DNA from: Coprinus comatus
Taxonomy: Eukaryota > Basidiomycota > Agaricomycetes > Agaricales > Agaricaceae
Direction: 5' to 3'
DNA: 64,000 nt
NCBI GenBank assembly: GCA_034638255.1
Contig: JAWPGT010000061.1
Location: 62,001 to 126,000 of the forward strand
In this document: piece after piece, positions 10,335-21,100 of the stretch
Layout of the letters: each line of letters begins with the position of its first letter
How positions within the stretch are numbered: the stretch's first letter is position 1
Position numbers and translations under genes: made by a program
Notes under the pieces: model-generated
Databases searched by the model: none
What the model saw: the letters and a program-made list of their open reading frames with translations, nothing else
What the model was told of the DNA's origin: nothing

Positions 10335-13300
10335 CTACAACTTAGTTAACGCAAATATACGAGTATTAATATAATGATTAAAAAAAAACTTCTCTCCCAC
10401 ATCAAGAGCATTGAATGGAGTCCACTGATGATTGGGGTCACAACCGTGGATAATGGGAATGAGGTGGCAGGCATCCACCACATAAGAAAGTGGAAGGATG
10501 GCCGCTTGTTGTTGTCCTGATCTTGACCTTTCCGGTTTGATAACATAGAAGTTGGTGTTCGTGTCAATAGATCTGAAGGGAGTGTACCATTCAAGGTACA
10601 CTAAAGGGTGAGGCAGATTCCCAAATTGTGGTGGCAAGTCAAAGATGACTCGAATACGAGCTGCACGAAGACCTGAAACCAATAAATAATTAAATATTAG
10701 CAACATTATTCATACTCGTAGTTGAAACTTGCAATTTGGATGACGCACCATCAAGCCCACTACCCATGATGTATTTCTCTCTATCATCAATCACCAACAC
10801 TGTATCAAAGACAGCAGGTACAGCCTCCTTCTGATCTTGACTTTGCTTGAAAGGTCGTGTTTGTATACGTTGACATTGATGAAGAGAGCTGGTATGGTAT
10901 CTTGAAGGATATATCACAACATCTGCCTGTTTGTAAAGGCAGAAGAGATCATGAATGTTGGGAGTTATGATGGACTTGAGTGAGGTTTCCTGTAAGTAAC
11001 ATTGTAAACAACTTGCTTTGCTACCTCAAGTTCATCTGCTTGGTCTTCGGTATTCAAGACAATGTCCTCTGATTCTGGCTTCAACAGTAAGCTATCCAAC
11101 CACTGTATATAGGACTCACGTAGCCAGATGGACTCCTGCCATTTCAACCAGACTGTCATCTGTATGATGTAGTCTTGTTTGTTACTTGCAGAGTAGGCAG
11201 CCTTGGCAAAGTCAATGTGGAGTCGCTCAGGGGACTCTGTGTTGTAGCCATCGGCACTTCCTAAGGCACGGATTGCGTCCTCATAGTGGGATAGCGCATG
11301 GAGTTTGGGAAGCCGGAAGTGTTTACGAGCATTTGTTTGAATAAAAATTTCCTTGTGTTGATGGAAAGACACAAGAGCATCGCGCATGCGTATGAGACTC
11401 TGATGTGTATGACTCATGAGAGATGCATAGTAAACGAAGTCCAACACTGCACGTGCCGCCTTCACTACACTTGCATTCACACCACTCACTGGCAACAGTC
11501 CCACAAACACCCTCTCCATCTCTTTGTGCTCAGTTCCAGTCCATTGGGACACAAAGGATATTCCGTTGTGAAAATTGTGCAATTTTGGAAAGTCAGTAAT
11601 AAACTGGAACCGTCTATCCATCTTTGCCTCTCCCACTATTTGCTGACACCATCCCACTAGATGATCCTTGAATACTCCTTTATGGAGTTGATGTAATAGG
11701 TCTGGTGTGAAGCATGAAAACATATCACAATGTGGGAGGTTCTCCCAAAAAGGTGCATATACGGGCCATAGACCAAGTTCCTTGAATCTTGGTGGGTTTC
11801 TCCCTATCTCATGTTGTTTCAATAGTCTTAATGTCTCATCCACCTTCCTAGCCTCATCTGTATACCCCTCCCCTCGATCCTCTGCTGATATAACACACCG
11901 CAGGCATCTCAACTCTTTGCAACATGCCACTAGACACTGTTCTGGAAAATCGGCAACATACGAGCAAAGTATTGGGAAGATGTCCTAAACCCAGCCATCA
12001 GCACATACCATGGGGACACCCAACTTGCCAGCTTCAATCAACGGCTCCAATAACCTCTTCATACATGAGTGGAAGAACCTATACTTTTGAAATGATCTGG
12101 TTTTTGTATCAAAACAGTTGAATTTTGGTACAGGTAAGTACCCAATAAGAATTGTTGCTCTTTCTGAATGTCGATGTCTAACTTCTTTGGAGATATTGCC
12201 CACAGTAAGGTAGACTGGCCACGCCTCCTTGTCTCCTTGAAACAGGGAGAGCCGGGTCTTGTCTGATGCCAAGATCAGTGGAGCTATCGTCACTCCTTCT
12301 GGGAGTGTTTCCTTTGACCGAGTGAGTGATTTATTCACTGAGAGATGTTAAATAACAACTGACCTGTATCTTCCACCACCAATCTGCAGTCCACATTTCA
12401 TCGTAAATTTGGTGTTCTTCTTGCCTGGTGTTATGACCACGAACCGTTAAGCTGAACACCCTGGAACTTAAACGCTAGGTGCAGTCGTTTAGGAATGTGC
12501 TTTCAATAAACACTCTGCTGCAATCTCAAGGCCTTTCAACCTAGTGACCGAGAGGTATGGAGACAGAGATGTATAAGGGATACAACAGAAGAGATTAAAG
12601 CTTGAGGCTTTAATCGTCTAATACATCGAGTATTTATACTATTCTAGGGATGTACCTAATAATAGCTACTAACTAATTATATCCTAATACTCGTCATCGC
12701 TTTATAATCTACTCCATACACAATGATAGAACTGTCAACAGGAGTAGGTGAGACATCGGGGTCGGGGACTATTTACTCCATACACAATGAAAGATTAGTC
12801 AACAGGAGTAAATGACGAAATGGATAACTAATACTTGGAGTTGGGGAAATGCAGACTTCTAAATATAAACGGAAACTTATACTTAGTTCGACGTTAGGTC
12901 ATAGTGGCGAGTTGTAGGTCATCGTGGTGTCACGTATGTCATAGTGGGGCATGGAGTCTTCTGTTAGGCGATGTCATCCATGACGGAGTCGTCTTGAGGA
13001 ATGAGTTCGGGGAAGATGGAGAACAGATCTTCTTCCGTGGTAGTGGTGCGGACCGGTGGTTTGGGTTGGCTCGTAACACCTGGTAGCATCCATATACACT
13101 CTTTCAGGTGCGTAAGCCATGCTATCTTTTATCATTGGATTACCCATTAACATCCTTATACATTCTATAGGATCCCTTGACCATAGCTCCAGGTTTTCGG
13201 TCATCAATTCCCCAGTTGGCCCTTGTTTATCACCTTCAACTGTTAACATGTTGCAGGTCCATGCTGGTCCTTGTGGTAAGCTATCAATTTTCTTTAACAG

Positions 13301-13919
13301 CCCCAGTTTGTTCTTGAACATATATTTGTCCTTAGACTTAAGAAGTTATCATCAAGATTTAATCCCCAAGCTAATAATCATTGGTACATACTGTTTTTAA
13401 TTTGAGAAACTCTTCTGTTGCGTTTTGACCAACATGTTTTATCAGCCAGTTGGCCAGTTCCCATTCAGACTCATTAGCAAATGGATCCCCTCTCCCAACC
13501 CCTTCTTCCTTCCATCTTTCGAATACTGTCTTGGATTGGTACTGAGGTGTTCCTGCGGGCTTTGGGAACTCTTTAAAGTATTGCAGTAGTGGATCTGATC
13601 CAGCACCTCTTTGTGGTGTAGAATACTGTGTATTATCAAAATTCAGGTCTGGTAGGTTTTCATCCTCTGTCATTGTTCAGTGTCACTTCCATACTGAAGG
13701 GTTATCATCATAACAGGACTCGGTGGTTTCATTGACAGGAAGTTGATCCTGAGTTGACAGTGCTCCTGGTTGGTGAGTTATCCCAATCCCAAATATCTCC
13801 TTGTTTTGCTTTGCAAGACATGGTTGTGATGCCGATATATGTCTTTGAACTGACCTTTCACTATCAAGGAACTTGTAGCAATAACGACAAGATGCTAAAC
13901 ATTGTTTTTTGGCAGCCAT
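10335..13919 (-). pseudogene. Plavaka transposase (split by solo LTR)
   Basis: Minus-strand exons run from an ATG at 13919 to a stop near 10335. The N-terminus has a C2H2-like finger (CRYCYKFL...HI). Next comes a segment typical of this family (SEWELANWLI near 13450). The catalytic region follows, with YDEMWTADWWW near 12390, APLILASDKTRLSLFQGDK near 12260 and AWPVYLTVGNI near 12205. Further on are DMFSCFTPDLLHQLHKGVFK near 11700 and YNTESPERLHIDFAKAAYS near 11220. The C-terminus is a domain with LVYLEWYTPF near 10600. These are hallmarks of Plavaka, an Agaricomycete DDE transposase family. A 650-bp solo LTR with CCTGG duplications interrupts an exon at 12429-13078, so the enzyme is disrupted. 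Exon borders are approximate. Confidence 0.85.
12429..13078 (-). mobile_element. Solo LTR family B, 650 bp, inside the Plavaka transposase
   Basis: The segment begins TGTTATGACC and ends GGCTCGTAACA. It is flanked by CCTGG on both sides (12424-12428 and 13079-13083). It is the reverse complement of 7841-8490 with only a few substitutions and equal length. Joining the flanks restores the transposase frame (ATR then QEEHQIYDEM), showing that the insertion was precise. It is the innermost, youngest layer of the nest. Confidence 0.94.
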
Positions 13920-14066
13920 TAATAGTGGGGAGAAGGACTCGGATTACAATAGGGGTGAGTTGAAAAAAAACACGGGAGAACATTTATGTGGGCTTGGTAT
14001 ATACCCAGTATGTTCCATTGTTTATTTTTTCTTCCAACCACAACATCCTCAATATTTTACTGAGTC

Positions 14067-16109
14067 ATGTCCACTGGCACTGCAAACAACATCAATAATG
14101 ATGAGGTATCAGGAAGACAGAGTCGTAGGTGCAATCCATCTGAGAAAGTCAGATTACAAGGTATATAATTTTTTTTTGTCGTCTAGTATACTCATTCTCA
14201 TATAAACTAAACAGCTAAAGAACAGCATCTAGCTGAGATAAGAGCTGCAGAGCTGGCTCAGCTGCAGTCAGAACACCAAAGGCGTCAAAATGAACGTAAC
14301 GGCCAGGATGTAGAAGTTACTGAGGAGCATCAGAGGCCTGATATTAATGTAAGTCCAAGTTGACTAAACTATTATCAATATACTGATTATTACTAGATCA
14401 GTGCTAGAACTGTTACTCTACCCAGCTCTTCCACATCATCATTTGGAAGTCCCAGTGTCGACATTCTCCCAGCTCGCAACACTCATATTCCAGTACCAAG
14501 TGCACCCGCAAGTACTGTAGCAAGCAATGACTATCCAAGTCGGATCCAGCCATCACTGGGTCCTCCAGGTTGGGCTAGTACAAGTCGTAGCCATCATTCT
14601 TCCCCAGCTCACTACCACCACTCATCCCCATCAGATGGACATCATCATCACAGAAGTCGATCCCGTTCACCTCGTTGTTACAGATCTTGGTCCAGATCAA
14701 GGTCACAGCATTACCATCAAGGCTCCCGTAGTCGATCATGGTCAAGATACCAATTTCACCAATTATCCCAATCTCCCTCACAGTTGCCCACTCCCTGTTC
14801 TGTATCTGTACCCTGGGATGACCATCCTGAACCCCAAGCCTTGGTAGAGTCTATCTCAGTACCATCATCATCAATGCCTCCCTCTGATCCTCCTTCCTTG
14901 GCACCTTCAGCAACACCCTCACTTCATCCTAGTATGAGCTTGGAATTTCTTGAGGTTCGTAAAGTAGGGCCAGAGAGGCCTGGTAGACCTCGTGCCAGTG
15001 ACTATGATGATGTTGGGCAATGGTTGCTCAGTGAAGGCAACTCCCGGTTCAAGGCACTTATTGCTGGTGTTAATGCTTATCCTAATGCTGCAGATGATCT
15101 CAAATTTGTACAACAAAGTTGGGAGTATGCTAACAAAGCAATTGGAGCACCAGACCCTGGTTATCGTCTCACACCTGACCTTGCCACTATCGTAAGTTTC
15201 CTGTTATTTTATTCTTTGTATATCTACTGATGAATATAATGTGATGATTCAGCTTCGTTATCGTACTTGGCAAACACATGGGGACATCAAAGCACACCTC
15301 ATTCCATTGACAAGGATAAATTATAATTTCAAGTCCAGAGGAGATGTAAGAGACATAAAACGTAATCGTACTCTTGCTGAAGATCTCAAACGTGGAATTG
15401 GTTATGCTTATGAGGTATGCACTTCAGGCTGTTTTTATTCTATTCTACATTTTATTAACATATCTCACTAATATCTAACAGATATTCAAAGAACCTCGAT
15501 CAGGTTTGTACTGGAATAGCCTCATTGGCAACACCATTAGTGACCTCTTTTTCAACAACAAAATGGATATTGGTATTGTCCATAGCAATGATATCTTCAA
15601 GACCATTCCTATACCTACCATAGCCTTGGTACTCACAGCTGTAAGTTCTTTTACTTATCTCTTTATGACCTTACCATTCATGGATTGTATGCCTAGATTG
15701 AGTGCTGTGTTGATGAATGGTTAACAGGCACTCACAAACTCAAGAACTTCATGGCAAAGGTCTACGAAAATGTCTATATCAACCACATCAAGTGTCTTGA
15801 AGAATTTGGTCAAGTTTCTCGTGATACTGCTGACATTGATCTTCTTGGTCGGATCCAGAAGACTCTTTTATATGAAGCAAGGTAAGTAATTACTCACCTT
15901 ATCAAACATAAACCTTATTGATCATCACTGGTAGAGTTCATGCAGGTGTTAGTACTTCAGATGAACAAACACCATTACCAATTACTGGTGCTGATTTGCA
16001 TGTGGAAATTCGTAGGCAACAAGATGCCTTTGGCGAGAGGGGACTTGGTAATGGTAATTTGGGGGGTAGGCCTGATGAGGATAGAGTTGAAAATACTACT
16101 GGTAATTGA
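14067..16109 (+). CDS. Accessory protein of the Plavaka element: RS-rich region plus DUF6532-like domain
   Basis: About seven exons join cleanly from ATG 14067 to the stop at 16109, with introns such as 14160-14212, 14349-14397, 15193-15251 and 15642-15690. The first part is low complexity and contains an Arg/Ser-rich stretch with RSRSRSP, SWSRSRSQ and SRSRSWSR (14650-14750). The second part is a folded domain of about 280 residues. It has RASDYDDVGQWLL near 14980, SGLYWNSLIGNTISDLF near 15500 and PIPTIALVLTAIE near 15625, followed by DEWLTGT near 15705 and YINHIKCLEEFG. This resembles DUF6532, a domain I recall mainly from Agaricomycete genomes; function unknown. The assignment is from memory. 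No frame break is visible, unlike the neighbouring transposase. Confidence 0.7.
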
Positions 16110-16439
16110 GGTTTTTGTTCATTTTTGTACTCGTGTGGTTAATGGTGGATTGGAAATAAATTTCTTTTTTTCCACTTTATATTATTTGATGGGTTTGATT
16201 AAATATAAATATTAAAAGATTGTTAAGCCTGGGAATTTTTATATCCAAACCAATTTTTTTTATTCTCGGCCCTTCGAACATTATTGTACTATATATTCAA
16301 TCAAGACAATGACACAATGGCATTACATTGCACCATGTGACTGCATTGTTGATCGCGATTGAGCAATGATGTTTGATGCCATCACAATAATGTGCAATCA
16401 TACAGGGGGGCATGCAATCAATCAATAGCTGCAACTAAG

Positions 16440-16479
16440 GCTCTCATGTGCAATATAGAATGCCCATTTTTTCCTGATG
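16440..16479 (-). repeat. Right terminal inverted repeat of the Plavaka element
   Basis: The sequence GTGCAATATA...CCATTTTTTCCTGATG is the complement of the left end with a few mismatches and a short indel. The preceding 120 bp (from about 16310) contain several TGCAATC and CATTGCA words that mirror those near 10090-10200. Such subterminal repeats are plausible transposase-binding sites. Confidence 0.78.
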
Positions 16480-16849
16480 GAAACTACCTATTCGAGTCAT
16501 AAGAGATTGGGAGAAACATAAAGGAGGGCAAGGAATAATAAGGAAACTATTAGTCCATTCTACTACATGCCTAAGTTGCTGCGGGTAGTTGGCTATTTCT
16601 ATGTGCACAGGTTTGGGTCTGTGTATCTATATATATAGTCCAGTATAAGTCATTGGTTCTATACATACTTTGTAGAACTATAAATAGTTCTTCTAGAGGG
16701 CGGTGGCATTGTCTTCTGCAGAGCAATATTCTAGTCCAGAGTCTGAGTCATCAGACTCATCGTGGGACCAGGTCGGTAGGAGTACCAGAATAGTTTTGAT
16801 CCACTCGTCATCGGAGTCGGATGCTTCTGATCTGGGTGGGTTCATAACA

Positions 16850-17320
16850 GGTGGAGGAAATCTTATGATCTGGGGTTGTATGTTGTTGGAAGGGGTTGGA
16901 TATGCTACTAGAATTGAAGGCAAGATGGATGCTGATCTATATGTTCAAATTTTGGAGGATGAACTGCAGCAAAGCATTGAGTATTATGGCAAGAATGTGG
17001 AGGATATAGTGTTTCAACAAGACAATGACCCCAAACACAAGAGCAAAAAGGCAACAAAATGGCTTGAAGAGTCTGGATTAGAGATCATGGTATGGCCCCC
17101 ACAATCACCAGATCTTAATCCCATAGAACATCTTTGGAATCATCTCAAAATAAAGCTAGGAGAGTATGATTCTCCTCCTAATAGTATATATACTCTATGG
17201 GAAAGAGTACAAAAAGAATGGAATGACATAAAGCCAGAAGTATGTCAGAATTTGATAGAGAGTATGCCTAGAAGGGTTCAGGCAGTTTTACAGGCTAAGG
17301 GAGCCTGTACCAAGTATTAG
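16850..17320 (+). pseudogene. Tc1/mariner transposase, 3' part
   Basis: Coding resumes after the second GGTGG copy with GNLMIWGCM. The second catalytic aspartate lies in FQQDNDPKH near 17020, and the glutamate in PQSPDLNPIEHLWNH near 17120. With the Asp of QQD, the spacing is D34E, the usual Tc1 signature. The protein ends after RRVQAVLQAKG with a TAG at 17318-17320. It is joined in frame to the piece ending at 9694 once the LTR and one duplication copy are removed. Confidence 0.92.
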
Positions 17321-17346
17321 AATATCCATTTTGTATATAATTTTTG

Positions 17347-17558
17347 AGAGGGACAAAATCATTCCAATGAGTATAAAATAATAATTAATTCATATCTCCC
17401 ACGCATTTTTAGCTTACATAATGAGACTTTGGAAACCAATAGGCAATGGATTAGGCTATCTACAATTAAATTTACAAGTGAGTAGACTATGTAGTTCCTG
17501 AGATATAAAGCAATCTTGGCAGTACTTCAAAACATTGGAACAGTTTTGTCCCTTACTG
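17347..17558 (-). repeat. Right terminal inverted repeat of the Tc1/mariner element, 212 bp
   Basis: This is the complement of 8796-9007, same length, with only a few substitutions. The inner end reads AGAGGGACAAAATCATTCC and the outer end reads GGAACAGTTTTGTCCCTTAC. It keeps the palindromic layout of the left repeat. It is followed by the TA duplication. Confidence 0.9.
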
Positions 17559-17837
17559 TATGATGATATTTTATTTTCCTTATACTGACTCAGAACTTGA
17601 TTATAATTGTTTGACATGAATATGAGATCAGGTAATTGTAAAAGTAAGCTAACCCAATGATCAATTTGATCTTGATGTCTTGAGGTAAGATATACAGTAC
17701 ATTGTGAAAGTTTTGGTATCATTACATACAGTATATATTCATCAAATGATGTAACAACTATTTGACATCAGGGTAATCTAGACCTAGTGTCATTATGTGA
17801 TATTGTTTCAACATCATGGATTCAACTGTGAATTGAC

Positions 17838-17973
17838 TGTTGTGACCGAACGGGTGTGTAGTGTGAAAGGCATTAGGATTGCAGCAAAGTGTTTATTGAT
17901 CGCACATTCCTAAACGGCTGCACCTAGCATTTAAGTTCCAGGGTGTTCAGCTTAATGGTTTGTGGTCATAACA
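17838..17973 (+). mobile_element. Truncated family-B LTR fragment
   Basis: From about 17880 to 17973 the sequence follows the last 120 bp of the family-B LTR, from GATTGCAGCA through CACATTCCTAAACG and GGGTGTTCAGCTTAA to the terminal GGTCATAACA. It shows more substitutions than the two complete copies share. Before that it has only TGTTGTGACC and a short unrelated piece, so some 500 bp of the LTR are missing. No target duplication is visible. Confidence 0.75.
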
Positions 17974-18130
17974 ATGTGCTCATATATGCTTACAGATGAC
18001 AACAGGAGAGCAAATATAAGCTCAGAACGAGGTCCCAGCATTTCAGTTCTCATAAATGGACATATGTCATGATTTCAACACATATGACCACATATCAACA
18101 CAGATATGGCCCTTGACATAAGTGACTGGG
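17974..18130. mobile_element. 3' relic of an inverted-repeat element related to that in the catalase-2 intron
   Basis: The segment contains TGTGCTCATATATGCTTACAG, GATGACAACAGG and several ACATATGA words. It ends with CATAAGTGACTGGG at 18130. The same words and the same terminal string occur in the element at 53084-54164. The left end is missing, apparently cut by the LTR fragment before it. Confidence 0.6.
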
Positions 18131-18188
18131 GTTAAACATTTTATTACACATTTTATCATGTGGACAACAATTGCATAATTAAGATTAT

Positions 18189-21100
18189 CTATTGAGTCTT
18201 CTTCTCTTTGGTATCTTCAGCCTTCGCCTCCTCCAATCTCCGTTTTTCTCTCCTTTCCCGGCCCTTAGTTACAATGGCCTTAGGTTCCAAATCTGCGAAC
18301 AGGTGTTTACAAAGCTTCTCAATCACCCAACAACCAACGAAGTCGAGTACCATGACAATCGTCAACTTGAATTTGAACTGCCAAAGAAAATCAGATTTTG
18401 AAAAACCTGGGTAGCAAATATATGTTGACATACAGAGTCAGCCATTTCAACGATTTGAAGCCATCGATTGAGTTCAGGTAGGAGATCTGTTGCACCAGAG
18501 AAAGCTACAGCACTTGCACCAACAAGACCGTAGTAAAGTGCTGGATTTTCCCGAATGCCTTCACGGAACGGACGACCCTACAATACCAGTCAGATTTGAA
18601 GGAATGTAAAATATGGTACCACATACTTGAAAGTTGATTGTAAATGTCGACACTTGTTGTGAGAGACCGAGGAGATAGATAGCTGTGTTCAAAAGATTGG
18701 GTTCGAATTTGGCCTCAAGGTCGATAGGTCCTCGTCTGTACGATAAAGTAGTTAATCGTAGTATTGGTATGCTCTGGGGCAATACTTACTCTTCGTATAT
18801 GCGTGTAAGGTCGGTGATATAAACAAGGGATGCAATATGCAAAGTGAATTGGAACAAGACAGATAGCAGAACATAGAAATTGAGGATATTACCCAAAGGA
18901 CGTTCACGAGAAAGTTTCTCAACGGGCTTTTAAAGGACCGGTTAGTTGAAAATCAAAATAAATGAAAATATATATGTACCTTTGCACGAGAAATGCATAA
19001 GAAACACACAGACATCAACATTCCTGTGATAGTCACCTGATAGTCGCCGAATTTGATACCATCGAGATACTGGACACTCAAACTGTATGCAGTAATCAAA
19101 CAGTTGAGAGCAAGGATCTTGTACATTTGAACTGTGGCCACCAAAGTACAACGGCCTTGACGGATAATGTGTGTAACTTTGTAAATGTTAGTCAAGTCAG
19201 TTCAACGCAGAATGGGTACATATAACATACTGGCTGCGACATGAGACAATTTTGATGTAAAAGGAGCGGCACAAGAGGCGTCTCCCAGCTTGATTTTCGG
19301 TACATCATCGTCTCCCTCCATGTCTGCTAATTTATCAGTGATGGACCCAAGATCAAACTATCGCTGATGATGAGTAAAAATAAAAAATAAAAAAAGGCAA
19401 GATATGTAAGGGAAACTAGTACCTTCTCCATTGGGTTACGTTGACGAGCCACTTGCTGGTTAGCGACAGCTTCTTGTTGAGCTTTCACAGCGTCAGGTAA
19501 GAGGTGGGCAATAGCGGCAGGAACGGGAGGTGGTGGTTGATTGAAACGGGCAGAAATTTTCAGTTGGCTCTCGTACACCTTCTTGACTCGCTCCAACCTC
19601 TGTCGTTCAGCAATCTTCTGCAAATCCTCAGAGGTTCCATTCAACAACGCAACTCCAACATGGGCTTGTTTCAACGCTCCAACATCATTCGTACCATCAC
19701 CTGCCATAAGCGTTGTGTATCCCAAGGTCTTAAACGTTGTTAAGATAACCTCTTTCTGAGAAGGAGAAACTCGAGCATAAACCCAGGTATTCTGAACTAA
19801 GTGGTTCCAAGATATTGGCTTGTCCTCGAACTGTTTCATAGCTGCACCTGTGACACAGATATCGTAATCTTCGAAGAGTGTCAGGTCTAATGGTTCTGCG
19901 GGATTGACAGGAATCATTTTGGTTTCGTCTACGTTTCGCCATATGAGATCTAAAGGAAGATTAAATTCCAATTCAGAGAGGAAATAAACCCATGAATACG
20001 AACAAGACTCACCTGCTTCATGTGTAGCATCTTCCTTGAGATCCAAAATCAAGACCTCGCGGTCTACAATTTCAACATCGCGCGCAACATGAACAGCGGT
20101 GAGAGGATTGTCGCCAGTAATCATTATGCACTGTTCCATAGATGAGATAAATATTTTCTGTCACGTTAAAGAGGACTGCCATACACGATGTGAAGAATCC
20201 GACAACATTTTGATAGCCTCTTTGGCGTCCGGCTTGAGTGGACAATGGAATACCAAGAAACCAGCAAAAATCAAATTCCTTTCAACCTGGTCTCGATGCA
20301 AATCGTTGATCTGTAGCATGCAATATTGTATGAGTTAATAAATATTATATGACAGGCTGTATAAGAGACCTTTTCAGTGTTCATAGGCTCCATTTCCTTG
20401 ATTGCAAGGGCTAAAACGCGACTACCATTCCTGGTGAACCATTTGTAGGTGTCGTCATAATGTGCTGGTACGACATCTAAAAATCGTTTGATTGTTTCTG
20501 GGGCACCTTTGACAGCAACCAAACTCCTTCCACCAGGCAAGGTCGATACTGTTGACATTCTCTTAAGAGCAGAGGAGAATTGGAATCGGCGTCGGATATG
20601 AATTTGCAACCTCGCAGCGCCAGGATGGTTAGGTGTTACAATGTCACCTGGAGTGCGTGAGTACGACGACATTCCCTGATACAATCTCGACACAACACAC
20701 CTTTACTTAATTTCCAATCAAGCGCTTCAAGGGTTGCAATCTCCATAGGATCTCCCACAATTGTCCCGTCATCAAGCCTTGCCATTGCATGTCCGGCGGC
20801 TAAACAAAGCGTAGTCTCCCTTGCAACCTCCTTAACATGTAGAAGCCGCTTGTGGTCAACCTCACTGCAGAGAATGTCAATGCTTGCTCAGTTACGTCAT
20901 TGTGAAACAAGGCTTACTCAACGCCTACAACGCCTTCAAGCACGAGATTTTCGGCAGTAATGGTACCAGTTTTGTCGAAACAGCAAACATCAACGCGACC
21001 CGCGAAAGAAATTCGGAACGGTTCGGTGCAAAAGATAGCTGTTTTTGAAGTACATTAATCCAGCATATGTTGTAATTGCGGAAAAGACAAACCGAATTTG

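Larger units (their letters stand above)
10008..16479 (-). mobile_element. Plavaka-type DNA transposon, 6472 bp
   Basis: The ends are CATCAGGAAA (10008) and TTTCCTGATG (16479). They are flanked by GA (10006-10007 and 16480-16481). Excising the element plus one GA restores the LTR sequence seen near base 33, apart from one substitution. The imperfect inverted repeats extend inward to a shared TATATTGCAC. Beyond this, both subterminal regions are crowded with GTGCAATCA/TGATTGCA-like words. The element carries a minus-strand Plavaka transposase gene and a plus-strand accessory gene, whose starts are about 150 bp apart. The transposase is disrupted by a solo LTR at 12429-13078. Confidence 0.88.
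9695..16849 (-). mobile_element. Solo LTR family A, about 681 bp, split by the Plavaka element
   Basis: The left end TGTTAAGACC begins at 9695 and the right end TTCATAACA finishes at 16849. Both flanks carry GGTGG (9690-9694 and 16850-16854), a perfect 5-bp duplication inside the Tc1 transposase gene. LTR sequence occupies 9695-10007 and 16482-16849; the region between is a younger DNA transposon. The copy at 1-402 confirms the uninterrupted sequence across the junction. A TATATATA box read on the minus strand near 9885 indicates minus orientation. No retrotransposon interior remains. Confidence 0.92.
8796..17558 (+). mobile_element. Tc1/mariner transposon interrupted by a 7.16 kb nested insertion
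   Basis: The ends are CAGTAAGGGACAAAA at 8796 and its complement at 17558. Each is flanked by TA (8794-8795 and 17559-17560), the target duplication of the Tc1/mariner superfamily. Inverted repeats of 212 bp (8796-9007 and 17347-17558) are almost identical. Removing the nested LTR at 9695-16849 plus one copy of its duplication leaves about 1.6 kb, the normal size for the family. The transposase frame then reads open from 9144 to 17320. The element was probably intact and possibly active before the LTR element inserted. Confidence 0.93.

Noticed and set aside
10008..16479. Classical CACTA (En/Spm) element
   Set aside because: The termini do not start with CACTA, and the transposase blocks (TPDLLHQLHKGVFK, YNTESPERLHID) match Plavaka.
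16693..16923. Serine/aspartate-rich open frames on both strands
   Set aside because: The sequence is the end of the family-A LTR fused to Tc1 transposase; the frames are chance readings of the repeat.
18690..18720. GGTTCGAAT string resembling a tRNA T arm
   Set aside because: It lies in SPF1 coding sequence and no acceptor, D or anticodon stems can be drawn around it.
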